Source: Bordetella parapertussis
Lineage (GTDB): Bacteria > Pseudomonadota > Gammaproteobacteria > Burkholderiales > Burkholderiaceae_C
DNA length: 64,000 nucleotides
Assembly (NCBI GenBank): GCA_945870575.1
Contig: CAMBSK010000002.1
Location: 1-64,000, forward strand
Direction: 5' to 3'
Made by a program: the position numbers and the translations under genes. This document shows positions 1 through 8,821 of this stretch, piece by piece; position 1 is the stretch's first letter, and every line of letters starts with the position of its first letter. A model generated the notes under the pieces. The model saw only the letters and a program-made list of their open reading frames with translations. It made no database searches and was not told the origin of the DNA.

Positions 1-150
1 GCGGTTGAACACTACAAAACCTTGTTGGGTCAAATGCACCAACTGGCTTTGATGACCGATGCCGCCAAATTTGAAGAAGCGGCGCGCGCCTCGGACCGCC
101 TCACGGCAACGGAGATGGCACTTTGGCAGCAATTGCAATCCAGAAAATAG
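1..150 (+). CDS. C-terminus of an unidentified protein (truncated by window edge)
   Basis: Frame 1 is open from the first base to a TAG at 148-150 and gives 49 residues. The peptide is helical and charged, with a stretch AAKFEEAARASDRL that recalls the UVR motif found in UvrB, UvrC and some small proteins. The match is too short to name the gene. A hairpin terminator follows at 216-239, which supports this being a real gene end. Confidence 0.5.
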   Translation, partial: AVEHYKTLLGQMHQLALMTDAAKFEEAARASDRLTATEMALWQQLQSRK

Positions 151-215
151 CCCCAATGCGCCAGTAGCCCTCATGCTTTGCGTCCCCGTGAGACATCCTC
201 ATTCTCCATAGCCCC

Positions 216-239
216 GGGCAGTCTTGATGACTGCCCTTT
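216..239 (+). terminator. Intrinsic terminator after the truncated first gene
   Basis: GGGCAGTC (216-223) pairs perfectly with GACTGCCC (229-236) around a TTGAT loop and is followed by TTT and a pyrimidine-rich run. It lies 20 bases before the first channel gene. The T-run is short, so termination may be incomplete. Confidence 0.55.
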
Positions 240-260
240 CCAATTCCTTTCCTACAAGCT

Positions 261-1175
261 ATGCCTGAATCAGTCGTCACCCCATCCAGCCTGCGCCAAA
301 CCGTCATGGAAATCCTTGACGGATCACCGACGCATGCGCTTTCAAAATACGTTGAATGGTTAATCACCGTTGTGGTGCTGGTCAATTGCTCGGCTGTCAT
401 TTTGGATTCGGTGCCAGAAATTCACTTGGTTTACAAAGATTTTTTCCATGAACTTGAATTCTGGAGTGTGATGTTTTTCACAACCGAGTATGTGCTGCGC
501 GTGTGGTCGCTGGGCGCCAAGCACACAGACAGCGCCTGGAAAGGCAGGCGCGGCTATATCTTCAGCCCGTTTGGTTTAGTGGATTTTTTCGCCACCATGC
601 CCTACTACTTGCACGTGTTTTTTCCGGCTCTGGACTTACGCATATTGCGTGTGTTGCGATTGCTGCGAATTTTGAAGCTCTCTAAATACAACACGGCCTT
701 GCAAGATTTGTTTTCCGCTGTTTATTCCGAGAAAAGAGCCTTCGGTTCGGCCGCATTTCTCTTACTGATCGCCACCATTGTGTCTGCGTCATTGATGCAT
801 TTTGCTGAAGGCCATGCACAGCCGGAACATTTCGGCACCATTCCACATTCTATTTACTGGGCCATCGTGTCCATCACGTCTGGGTACGGCAATATCGCAC
901 CTGTGACCAAGTTCGGAGAACTGGTAGCGCTGCTCACCGGTTTTCTAGGGGTGTGTATGGCCGCTATCTTGACAGGTATTGTCGCCTCTGCATTTTCTAA
1001 CCAAATGTCCAGAAAAAAATCTGCTTACCAAGCGCAGTTGCGTCAGGTATTGGCCGATGGCGCGGTTTCAGATGCGGAACGCGATACGCTCAAGCGCTTG
1101 CAGGCGCAATTCCGATTAAGCGACAAAGAAGTCCAGACCATGCTGGACCAGGCTCAGGGTAAATTGAAACAATGA
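261..1175 (+). CDS. Voltage-gated ion channel, Kv-like, filter TSGYGN
   Basis: Encodes 304 residues with six predicted membrane segments of the voltage-gated cation channel type. S1 is near residues 30-50. S4 is a regular arginine ladder (R127, R130, R133, R136) in RILRVLRLLRILKL. The pore helix leads into TSGYGN (206-211) instead of the usual TVGYGD of potassium channels. After S6 comes a soluble tail of about 50 residues that resembles a TerB/EF-hand-like helical unit. The ATG at 261 is the first plausible start and gives a normal N-terminal helix. Its TGA overlaps the start of the paralogue downstream, so the two are probably translationally coupled. Selectivity cannot be read from sequence with Asn in the last filter position. 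Confidence 0.85.
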   Translation: MPESVVTPSSLRQTVMEILDGSPTHALSKYVEWLITVVVLVNCSAVILDSVPEIHLVYKDFFHELEFWSVMFFTTEYVLRVWSLGAKHTDSAWKGRRGYIFSPFGLVDFFATMPYYLHVFFPALDLRILRVLRLLRILKLSKYNTALQDLFSAVYSEKRAFGSAAFLLLIATIVSASLMHFAEGHAQPEHFGTIPHSIYWAIVSITSGYGNIAPVTKFGELVALLTGFLGVCMAAILTGIVASAFSNQMSRKKSAYQAQLRQVLADGAVSDAERDTLKRLQAQFRLSDKEVQTMLDQAQGKLKQ

Positions 1176-2113
1176 CTGCATCCACCGCTCCCCAAACAGC
1201 GTATCGACGCATTCAGTCGCGTGTTTTTCGCATACTTGAAGGTGATGTGAATGAGCCGGCCAGCCGTTTTTGCGAAATTTTTATCGCCCTGCTGGTGGTG
1301 CTGAATGTGGTGGCCATCATTTTGGAATCGGTGCCTGACATCCACGCTGAATGGGGGCAATTTTTTCATTACTTTGATTTCTTCAGCGTAGGTGTTTTCA
1401 CAATCGAATACGTATTGAGGGTCTGGTCGTATTCACAGAAATTTGCTGCCGAAGGCGGCACCGCTTGGCAAGGCCGCAAAAGCTATATTTTCAGTTTTTA
1501 CGGACTGGTTGATTTTTTCAGCACCGTGCCTTTTTATTTGCAACTGCTGTTTCCCGGCACCGATTTGCGCGTGCTGCGTATGTTCAGGTTGCTGCGCATT
1601 TTCAAACTCTCGCGCTACAACAGTGCCATGGACGACATGTTCGAGGCGATCAAGTCGGAGCGAGACTCGTTTTCTTCGGCGCTTTTCTTACTTTTCATCA
1701 GCAGCTTGTTGTTCTCATCGCTGATCTACATCATCGAAGGCCACGAGCAACCCGAAGTTTTTCCTTCCATTCCCGCCGCCATGCATTGGTTTTTTATCAC
1801 CATCATTTCTGGCTGGGGCAACGTCGATCCAGTCACGTATGCCGGGGTGGCGTTGGTCATCATCACGCAAATTCTGGCGATTGCCTTGGCCGCCATTTTG
1901 ACCGGCGTGGTGTCCACCGCCTACACCACACAAGTCAGCCGACGCGAAGCCCTGTACGAGATGGAAATCCGCGAAGCGCTGGCCGATGGTGTGGTCACTG
2001 GAGAAGAAGCCATCCATCTCAAAAATTTGCAAGCCAAATACGGTATGTCTGATGAGCAGGTTGAAGCGATTGCTGCACAAGTCAGGCAGGAGAAAAATTT
2101 GACTGAGGATTAA
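1172..2113 (+). CDS. Voltage-gated ion channel paralogue, filter ISGWGN
   Basis: Encodes 313 residues and is a clear paralogue of the preceding gene along its whole length, including S4 arginines R133, R136, R139 and R142 and the helical tail. The filter is ISGWGN (212-217), so Tyr is replaced by Trp as well as Asp by Asn. The start ATG at 1172 overlaps the previous TGA (ATGA). Tandem, coupled paralogues suggest a heteromeric channel, which is inference. The family call is firm; ion selectivity is unknown. Confidence 0.85.
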   Translation: MTASTAPQTAYRRIQSRVFRILEGDVNEPASRFCEIFIALLVVLNVVAIILESVPDIHAEWGQFFHYFDFFSVGVFTIEYVLRVWSYSQKFAAEGGTAWQGRKSYIFSFYGLVDFFSTVPFYLQLLFPGTDLRVLRMFRLLRIFKLSRYNSAMDDMFEAIKSERDSFSSALFLLFISSLLFSSLIYIIEGHEQPEVFPSIPAAMHWFFITIISGWGNVDPVTYAGVALVIITQILAIALAAILTGVVSTAYTTQVSRREALYEMEIREALADGVVTGEEAIHLKNLQAKYGMSDEQVEAIAAQVRQEKNLTED

Positions 2114-2125
2114 TTTTTTTATACA

Positions 2126-2162
2126 GAGGTATTCACCTCAGGGTATGTGTTCTTTAAAGAAC
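2126..2162. promoter_or_regulatory. Two dyads upstream of the ZIP/cNMP gene
   Basis: GAGGT-ATTC-ACCTC (2126-2139) can form a small hairpin. Ten bases on is a perfect 14-base palindrome, GTTCTTTAAAGAAC (2149-2162). Both lie between the channel pair and the transporter gene, 36-72 bases before its ATG. The palindrome is a reasonable operator candidate; no regulator is implied by the sequence. Confidence 0.35.
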
Positions 2163-2197
2163 CAAGCCTGTGCAAGCTGTGAACTTAAGGAGTTGAC

Positions 2198-3583
2198 ATG
2201 AGCGATATGGGAAATACCTTTCTGATATGGGCAGCTATTTTGGGTGCGATTGCTGCGGGTTCTATGGTGTTGGGCGCGATTGTCGGCATCACCACGCCGA
2301 TGACCAATAGCACGGTCGGCGCCATGTGCGGCTTTGGTGCAGGCGCTTTGATCTCTGCATTGGCCATTGAATTGGTCTCGCCTACTGTTGTTGCCCTGGC
2401 GCAAGCCGATTTGACAAACCGCAACACTGAAATTCATCACTTCATCACCTTGCTGATTGCAATGATTGGCGGCGGCGCCCTCTTCATCATGCTGGACCAG
2501 ATGCTCAGCAGCCATGGTGGCTATTTGCGCAAAGGTGCTTATGTGATTGCGCAGCACGCCAAAAACAAAAACAAACGCCAAGCCGAGTTGATGCAATCCA
2601 TTGGCAATTCCTCCTTTTTCAACAGCATGTCGCCTGAGCTCATGCATGAATTGCTGAAGATGCTGCACCCAAAATTCATTGTGCAAGGCGAGTCCTTGTT
2701 CAACATAGGCGACCTATCGCATGAACTCTATATCGTACGTTCCGGTAGTCTGAACCTGGCGCACAACGACGGCAGCTCACGCACAGCAGAACGCGGAGAT
2801 TTGCTGGGAGAGGTGTCTTTTCTTGCCAACCAAGCGCACAGCACCACGGCTGTGTCAGAAAACGGCCCGGCTGAATTACTGGTGCTTCACAAAGCGCAGT
2901 ATGAAAAATTTGCCAAACTGCATCCAGAGTTTGCAACCACTGTTCGCGAATTGGCGTCTGAGCGAATTTTGGAAAACAAACGCCACCTAGATCAAACTGC
3001 AATCGCCAAACAGCAATGGGCAAACTTGGCCATTGACGCACTGCGCAGCGGCGGCGGCGAAGTACCCAGTGCCACTGACCTCAACACCATGAAAGAAGAG
3101 CACAGCAACGCAGGCATGGCGATTTGGTTGGGCAATTTGCTAGACGTGATTCCTGAAAGTTTTGTCATCGGTACCGTCATGCTGTCGCTGGTAGCTGCCA
3201 AATCAGCCACAGGGGCAGAGCTCAGCTTTTTTGACGTCATGCCGTTGACGCTGGTTGGCGCCTTGTTTTTATCCAACTTCCCTGAAGCCTTGTCTGCCAG
3301 TGTGAACATGAAACAGCAAGGTTTTTCCAGCGCCAAAATCATTGGACTGTGGGTGACCTTGACCGTGATTTGCGCGGTCGGTGCAGCCTTCGGTGCGTAT
3401 GTCGGCGAGTCCATTCCACACTCAGCCATGATCGCAGTTGAAGGCATTGCAGCAGGTGCCATGCTCACCATGATTGGTTCAGCCATGCTGCCTGAAGCAG
3501 CCCATTTGTCCAGCCCGAACATGGCGGGTTTTTCAACCTTGGTGGGCTTTGTAGCTGCGGTAGGATTCAAGCTCTTTGAATAA
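2198..3583 (+). CDS. ZIP-like membrane protein interrupted by a cyclic-nucleotide-binding-type domain
   Basis: Encodes 461 residues. The N-terminal part (about 8-100) and the C-terminal part (about 305-461) are hydrophobic, Gly-rich helices of ZIP/GufA type, with IPES (318-321), NFPEA and LPEAA echoing the PEG motif of ZIP helices. Between them, residues about 155-250 form a CRP-type cNMP-binding fold (LYIVRSGSL, then GDLLGEVSFL). The Arg expected in the phosphate-binding cassette is replaced (AHSTTA), so ligand binding is doubtful. AAGGAG lies just upstream of the ATG. The gene is followed after 8 bases by ureD, so co-transcription is likely and a role in metal supply is possible, but the substrate is unknown. 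Confidence 0.75.
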   Translation: MSDMGNTFLIWAAILGAIAAGSMVLGAIVGITTPMTNSTVGAMCGFGAGALISALAIELVSPTVVALAQADLTNRNTEIHHFITLLIAMIGGGALFIMLDQMLSSHGGYLRKGAYVIAQHAKNKNKRQAELMQSIGNSSFFNSMSPELMHELLKMLHPKFIVQGESLFNIGDLSHELYIVRSGSLNLAHNDGSSRTAERGDLLGEVSFLANQAHSTTAVSENGPAELLVLHKAQYEKFAKLHPEFATTVRELASERILENKRHLDQTAIAKQQWANLAIDALRSGGGEVPSATDLNTMKEEHSNAGMAIWLGNLLDVIPESFVIGTVMLSLVAAKSATGAELSFFDVMPLTLVGALFLSNFPEALSASVNMKQQGFSSAKIIGLWVTLTVICAVGAAFGAYVGESIPHSAMIAVEGIAAGAMLTMIGSAMLPEAAHLSSPNMAGFSTLVGFVAAVGFKLFE

Positions 3584-3591
3584 AGGATCCC

Positions 3592-4422
3592 ATGGGCTGG
3601 CAGGCCAAACTCAAGGTCGACTATTGTGTCGAAAACCAGCGTTGTGTGGCCCGCCATGAACACCAAGGGCCGCTGCGCATTCTGAAAAGCCTCTACCCCG
3701 AAGGCGACCATGTCTGTCACAACATTCTTGTGCACCCACCATCCGGCCTGGTAGGCGGCGATGAACTGCTGATCGATATCCATTTACAAACCGGTGCGCA
3801 CGCGCTCATCACCACACCGGGGGCCACGCGTTTTTATGGCTCTGCAGGTTTGACTGCACGGCAACTGGTGCACGCCCATGTGGCTGCTAGCGCGACGCTG
3901 GAATGGTTGCCGCTCGAAGCCTTGGCCTACAACGGATGCCAAGCGCATAACCAGGCCGTGTTTCATCTGGATGCGGGCAGCAGGCTCATGGCTTGGGATG
4001 TCACCGCACTGGGTTTGCCTCATGCAGATCAACCATTTGCAGAAGGTCAATTCCAACAACACTTGGAAATTGCAGGCACTTGGCTTGAACGCGGTTTGAT
4101 CGATGCGACAGACCACCGTCTGTTGCGCAGTCCATTGGGCTTGAATGGCCACACTTGCCAATCGACGTTGGTGTTTGCCCAAGGCACAGCCATGAACGAT
4201 GAGATGCGCGAGCAGGTTATCACACTGGCGCGAGACATATGCGAAGCACATCCGCTGCGTTTACAAGCAGGAGTGACTTCACCAGATGCGCGCGTGGTCG
4301 TGGTTCGCGTACTGTCTGCCCAAGTGGAAAACGCCATGGCATTACTGCGCAGCATTTGGTTGCAATGGCGGCACCAGTGCTGGAAGCTCCCGGCTGTGGC
4401 CCCGCGCATTTGGGCCATGTAG
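3592..4422 (+). CDS. ureD: Urease accessory protein UreD
   Basis: Encodes 276 residues of the UreD family, the scaffold that binds apo-urease and recruits UreF and UreG for nickel insertion. Recognisable features are GPLRILKSLYPEG near residues 26-38, the VHPPSGLVGGDEL segment, TTPGATRFYGS and the C-terminal WRHQCWKLPAVAPRIWAM, which matches the usual UreD ending. AAAGGA precedes the ATG. It is about 16 kb from the other urease genes, separated by transporters on the opposite strand, and converges with urtE with a 20-base gap. Confidence 0.92.
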   Translation: MGWQAKLKVDYCVENQRCVARHEHQGPLRILKSLYPEGDHVCHNILVHPPSGLVGGDELLIDIHLQTGAHALITTPGATRFYGSAGLTARQLVHAHVAASATLEWLPLEALAYNGCQAHNQAVFHLDAGSRLMAWDVTALGLPHADQPFAEGQFQQHLEIAGTWLERGLIDATDHRLLRSPLGLNGHTCQSTLVFAQGTAMNDEMREQVITLARDICEAHPLRLQAGVTSPDARVVVVRVLSAQVENAMALLRSIWLQWRHQCWKLPAVAPRIWAM

Positions 4423-4442
4423 TTATCTCGTAAGCGCTGGCG

Positions 4443-5135
4443 TCAAATAGAAACCAGTTTGCGTATGCCTTTGGATTTCATCTCGGACCCTGGACCTTGC
4501 GCGATCACCTCGCCGCGCTCCATCACCAGGTATTGATCGGCGAGTTCTTCGGCAAAATCGTAGTACTGCTCGCACAGCAAAATCGCCATGTCACCCCGCG
4601 CAGCCAAACGCTTGATCACGCGCCCGATGTCTTTGATGATGCTGGGCTGTATGCCCTCTGTCGGTTCATCTAATACCAACAATTTAGGCTTGCCTGCCAG
4701 CGCTCGGGCAATGGCAAGTTGCTGCTGTTGACCACCTGACAAGTCCCCGCCTCGGCGATTGCGCATTTGATCCAGAATAGGAAACAACTCGAACAACTCT
4801 GACGGTATATCGGCAGATGCGGGTTGAGTGGCTAGGCCCATGCGCAAGTTATCTTCTACCGTCAAACGGTTGAAAATATCTCTGCCCTGCGGCACATAAC
4901 CAATGCCTGCGCGAGCGCGTTCGTAAGGCGTGGCCTTGGTGATGGTGTGCCCCTGGAAACCGATATGGCCCGCGCGTACCGGCACCAAGCCCATCAGCGC
5001 TTTGAGCAAGGTGGTTTTGCCCACGCCATTTCTACCGAGCAGCACTGTGATTTGACCGGCTTTGGCCGTCAAACTGACGTCACGCAGTATGTGAGAGCCG
5101 CCGTAGTATTGGTGAATATGTTCAATCGCCAGCAT
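4443..5135 (-). CDS. urtE: Urea ABC transporter ATPase UrtE
   Basis: Encodes 230 residues of the branched-chain/urea ABC ATPase family (LivF-like). Walker A is GRNGVGKTT, the signature is LSGGQQQ, and Walker [15 protein letters not shown] carries the TEGIQPSI segment typical of UrtE. It is the last gene of urtABCDE and starts 3 bases after urtD ends. It works with UrtD to power urea import. Confidence 0.93.
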   Translation of the reverse strand: MLAIEHIHQYYGGSHILRDVSLTAKAGQITVLLGRNGVGKTTLLKALMGLVPVRAGHIGFQGHTITKATPYERARAGIGYVPQGRDIFNRLTVEDNLRMGLATQPASADIPSELFELFPILDQMRNRRGGDLSGGQQQQLAIARALAGKPKLLVLDEPTEGIQPSIIKDIGRVIKRLAARGDMAILLCEQYYDFAEELADQYLVMERGEVIAQGPGSEMKSKGIRKLVSI

Positions 5136-5138
5136 GCT

Positions 5139-6011
5139 TTAGCGCCCCAAATAAACTTCAATGACACGGTCGTCATCTTGCACAGCATCAAACGATCCCT
5201 GTGCCAACACACAGCCATCGCACAACACCGTCACCACATCGGCAATCTGCCGAATAAAAGCCATGTCGTGTTCAACCACCATGAGCGAGTGTTTGCCCTT
5301 GAGTGACAAAAACAACTCGGCGGTGCGCTCGGTTTCCTGATCCGTCATACCAGCGACCGGCTCATCCAACAGCAACAGCTTGGGGTCTTGCATCAGTAGC
5401 ATGCCAATCTCTAGCCACTGCTTTTGGCCATGGCTCAGGTTGCCCGCCTGGCGCAATAAATCGTTTTCCAAATGGATGGTGTGTAGCACTTCGCTCAAAC
5501 GGTCTTTTTGTGTTCCATTGAGTTTGAACAACATGGAAGCAGCCACACCTTTGCCTGTCTTCAAAGCCAGTTCCAGATTTTCAAACACACTCAAATGTTC
5601 GAACACTGTTGGTTTTTGGAATTTACGCCCTATGCCCATTCGAGCGATGTCCGGCTCGTTGTGATGTAGCAAGTTGATGGTGCTGCCGAAAAAAACCTGT
5701 CCTGAATCGGGCTTGGTTTTGCCGGTGATGATGTCCATCATGGTGGTCTTGCCAGCGCCGTTGGGTCCGATGATGCAGCGCAATTCGCCCACACCGATAT
5801 CCAGCGACAAGTTGTTGATCGCTTTGAAGCCATCAAAGCTGACGTTCACATCTTCAAGGTACAAGATACAGCCATGAGTTAAATCCAGAACACCCGGCTG
5901 GTGGATACGTGAAAAACTCGCGTCCCTGTCTCCTGATGCGGAAGTTTGAACTTGCTTGAATTTGTGTTTTTCCAGCCGCTCTGCGCCCTGGCTCATGAGG
6001 TCGGGTGTCAT
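5139..6011 (-). CDS. urtD: Urea ABC transporter ATPase UrtD
   Basis: Encodes 290 residues with Walker A GPNGAGKTT, signature LSHGQKQW and Walker B LLLLDEPVAGM, the LivG/UrtD pattern. The start at 6011 is chosen because its ATG overlaps the urtC stop as ATGA. The frame stays open for another 73 codons upstream, but that stretch lies inside urtC and is not plausible protein. The N-terminal 60 residues before the ABC core are long for the family and look unstructured. Confidence 0.92.
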   Translation of the reverse strand: MTPDLMSQGAERLEKHKFKQVQTSASGDRDASFSRIHQPGVLDLTHGCILYLEDVNVSFDGFKAINNLSLDIGVGELRCIIGPNGAGKTTMMDIITGKTKPDSGQVFFGSTINLLHHNEPDIARMGIGRKFQKPTVFEHLSVFENLELALKTGKGVAASMLFKLNGTQKDRLSEVLHTIHLENDLLRQAGNLSHGQKQWLEIGMLLMQDPKLLLLDEPVAGMTDQETERTAELFLSLKGKHSLMVVEHDMAFIRQIADVVTVLCDGCVLAQGSFDAVQDDDRVIEVYLGR

Positions 6012-7132
6012 GAGGACTCTCCTTTGCCACCTTGCAGACGTTGCTTCAAACTGCCCAGCAAACCCACCACACCTTGAGGCATGTACAAAGTGACTGCAAT
6101 GAACAAAGCGCCCAGCACATACAACCAATACTCGGGTGCCACCACGGTGAGCCAACTCTTGGCGCCGTTGACCATGAAGGCACCTACGATCGGACCGATC
6201 AACGTAGCGCGGCCACCGACCGCCGCCCAAATGGCAATTTCAATCGAGTTGGCAGGGCTCATTTCACTCGGGTTGATGATGCCGACTTGCGGTACATAAA
6301 GCGCACCCGCAATACCACACATCACCGCAGAAATCACCCAAATACTGAGTTTGTAAGGCAGTGGCGAATAGCCCGAGAACATGACACGGCTTTCAGCATC
6401 ACGAATCGCTTGCAACACGCGACCGTATTTGCTTTGCACCAGCCAGCGCGCCGCCAGATAACAGCCGAGCAGACAAGTTCCTGTCAACACAAACAACAGC
6501 ATGCGCATATTGGGTGTTGAAATGGGTGTGCCCAGAATCCGTTTGAAATCGGTAAAACCGTTGTTGCCGCCGAAACCTGTTTCATTGCGAAAGAAAAGCA
6601 ACATGAAGGCAAACGTCATGGCCTGGGTGATGATGGAGAAATACACCCCTTTGATGCGCGAACGAAACGCAAAGTAGCCGAACACCAAGGCCAGCAAACC
6701 AGGTGCCAAAACCACCAGCAGCAAGGTGGCCACAAAGCTGTCGCTGAAGTACCAATGCCAAGGCAATGTCTTCCAATCGAGAAACACCATGAAGTCAGGC
6801 AATTCAGATGTGTAGTTGCCATCGGTGCCGATCTGGCGCATCAGGTACATGCCCATGGCGTAACCGCCGAGTGCAAAAAACAAACCATGGCCCAGCGACA
6901 GAATGCCGGTATAGCCCCAAATCAAATCCATGGCCAGCGCGCAAATGGCAAAACACATGATCTTGCCGACCAGCGAGACAGCGAAGTCACTCATATGCAA
7001 AGGGTGGCTCACAGGCAACCACAGATTCAGCGCAGGAGCCAACAGACTGACGCACAGCAGCAGACCGATGAACACCGTCCAGCCCAGAGGTGACAGTAAA
7101 CGAACAGGTTGAGGTAGCGTGATGGTTTTCAT
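6008..7132 (-). CDS. urtC: Urea ABC transporter permease UrtC
   Basis: Encodes 374 residues of LivM-type permease with about ten membrane segments; the motifs WGYTGILSLGHGLFF and FGGNNGFTDF are typical of UrtC. The ATG at 7132 follows the urtB stop by one base. An upstream in-frame ATG at 7147 would overlap urtB and adds only five residues. The gene overlaps urtD by four bases. Confidence 0.92.
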   Translation of the reverse strand: MKTITLPQPVRLLSPLGWTVFIGLLLCVSLLAPALNLWLPVSHPLHMSDFAVSLVGKIMCFAICALAMDLIWGYTGILSLGHGLFFALGGYAMGMYLMRQIGTDGNYTSELPDFMVFLDWKTLPWHWYFSDSFVATLLLVVLAPGLLALVFGYFAFRSRIKGVYFSIITQAMTFAFMLLFFRNETGFGGNNGFTDFKRILGTPISTPNMRMLLFVLTGTCLLGCYLAARWLVQSKYGRVLQAIRDAESRVMFSGYSPLPYKLSIWVISAVMCGIAGALYVPQVGIINPSEMSPANSIEIAIWAAVGGRATLIGPIVGAFMVNGAKSWLTVVAPEYWLYVLGALFIAVTLYMPQGVVGLLGSLKQRLQGGKGESS

Positions 7133-7133
7133 G

Positions 7134-8714
7134 TCATGCCTCCGCACAGCGGCCCTTCATCGCGAACAAACCTTGCGGTCGTTTCTGAATGAAGATGATG
7201 ATGAATACCAGCACCGCAATTTTCGCCAGCACTGCCCCGGTCCAGCCTTCGAGTAATTTGTTGAGCACGCCCAAGCCCAGCGCCGCATACACAGTACCAG
7301 CCAACTGACCGACGCCGCCGAGCACCACCACCATGAAGGCGTCGACGATATAGCCCTGTCCTAAATCTGGGCCTACGTTGCCTATTTGGCTCAAGGCACA
7401 ACCGGCCAAGCCTGCGATGCCGGAACCCAATGCAAAAGCGTAGGTGTCAATGCGCGCGGTGTTCACACCCATGCAAGAGGCCATGGCGCGGTTTTGCGTG
7501 ACGCCGCGCACAAACAAACCCAAACGTGTTTGGCTAATCAGCAAGGCCACGCCGCCAAGCACCAAGAAGGCAAAAACCACGATCAACAATCTGTTCCAAG
7601 GCAAGCTCAGGTTGACTAGCACCTGAATGCCACCGCTCATCCATGAAGGGTTTTCAACGGCCACGTTTTGCGCACCAAACACGGTGCGCACAGTTTGCAT
7701 CAAGATCAAACTGATGCCCCATGTAGCCAGCAGAGTTTCCAATGGCCGACCATACAAATGGCGCAACACCGTGCGCTCTAACAAAGCGCCGACCAGTGCG
7801 GCTGATAAAAATGCCATCGGCAATGCCGCTACCAAGTAGTAATCAAAAGCGCTGCCCATGTGTTGGCGGAAAAAAACCTGCACCACATAGGTGGCATAGG
7901 CACCAACCATCATCAGTTCGCCATGCGCCATGTTGATCACGCCCATCAAGCCATAGGTGATAGCCAATCCCAGTGCCACCAACAACAAAATGGAACCCAG
8001 ACTCAGTCCTGTGAAAAGCGCACCCAGTCGCTCGCCCCAGGCCAATGCAGATTTGATCTCTGCCAACGAAGCCCCCATTTGAGCTCTCACCGCCGGATCG
8101 GTTTCTTGCATCATTTGTTGGTTCAACAACAACTGTGTGTTGGGTGTTTTGCTGTTGCCCAATGCTTTGGCTGCAGCCAATCGCTCTTTGACATCTGTGC
8201 TGTTGATATCAATCGCAGCTTGCGCCAGCAGCAGCAACTGGCTGATGGCTGAGTTTTTCTCTGCTGCTATAGCTTTTTCCAGCAGCGGTTTTTTACTCGG
8301 ATCGGGCTCAGACACCAAAGCCTGCGCCGCTTTCATGCGTATGGCCTCGTCAGTGCTGAGTAATTGCAAAGCGGCCAGTGCTGAATCAATTTCTCCGCGC
8401 ATGCGGTTGTTGCTGACCACACCTTCTGCGCCAGCCGGCACGGGCATGTCTTTACCGGTTGCCGGGTCAAAACCCTTGCCCTCACGAACAATCACGACTT
8501 GCTCTTCGGCTATAACAACAGCATCATCGGCCAAGGCTTGTAAAAATACAGTTGTCTGTGCATCGGCTTGTGCCAATACCTTTTGCAGACTTTCTATGCG
8601 GGCGTCGGTTTCGCCCGTCACTATGTCACGCACCTGCTGCGGCGTCAGTGCTTGCGCGACTGACATATTCAGTCCATACATGCAAAACACCCAAAACCAA
8701 GCTATAGCTTTCAT
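7134..8714 (-). CDS. urtB: Urea ABC transporter permease UrtB
   Basis: Encodes 526 residues. It opens with a Sec-type signal peptide ending at about AQA (residues 20-22), then about 200 residues of soluble helical, HEAT-like sequence, then a LivH-type permease with GLMGVINMAHGELMMVGAY. The long periplasmic front part is characteristic of UrtB and absent from ordinary LivH. It is separated from urtA by 107 bases that hold a hairpin terminator. Confidence 0.92.
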   Translation of the reverse strand: MKAIAWFWVFCMYGLNMSVAQALTPQQVRDIVTGETDARIESLQKVLAQADAQTTVFLQALADDAVVIAEEQVVIVREGKGFDPATGKDMPVPAGAEGVVSNNRMRGEIDSALAALQLLSTDEAIRMKAAQALVSEPDPSKKPLLEKAIAAEKNSAISQLLLLAQAAIDINSTDVKERLAAAKALGNSKTPNTQLLLNQQMMQETDPAVRAQMGASLAEIKSALAWGERLGALFTGLSLGSILLLVALGLAITYGLMGVINMAHGELMMVGAYATYVVQVFFRQHMGSAFDYYLVAALPMAFLSAALVGALLERTVLRHLYGRPLETLLATWGISLILMQTVRTVFGAQNVAVENPSWMSGGIQVLVNLSLPWNRLLIVVFAFLVLGGVALLISQTRLGLFVRGVTQNRAMASCMGVNTARIDTYAFALGSGIAGLAGCALSQIGNVGPDLGQGYIVDAFMVVVLGGVGQLAGTVYAALGLGVLNKLLEGWTGAVLAKIAVLVFIIIFIQKRPQGLFAMKGRCAEA

Positions 8715-8740
8715 AACTGCTCTTTTCGCTGTTCATCAAA

Positions 8741-8767
8741 AGGGGGAGTGACTTGCGCCCTCCCCCT
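8741..8767 (-). terminator. Hairpin with T-run between urtA and urtB
   Basis: Read on the minus strand, AGGGGGAG pairs perfectly with CTCCCCCT across an 11-base loop and is followed by TTTT. It lies after the urtA stop and before the urtB start, so it probably terminates part of the transcripts and leaves the binding protein in excess over the membrane parts, as is common for ABC operons. Confidence 0.65.
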
Positions 8768-8821
8768 CATGTTTCGCATCCTGCATTGACTGCTCACGCA
8801 GCCAATGCATTCCCTATTAAA

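Noticed and set aside
6012..6230. N-terminal extension of UrtD
   Set aside because: It is entirely within urtC on the same strand and not protein-like; ATG at 6011 overlaps the urtC stop.
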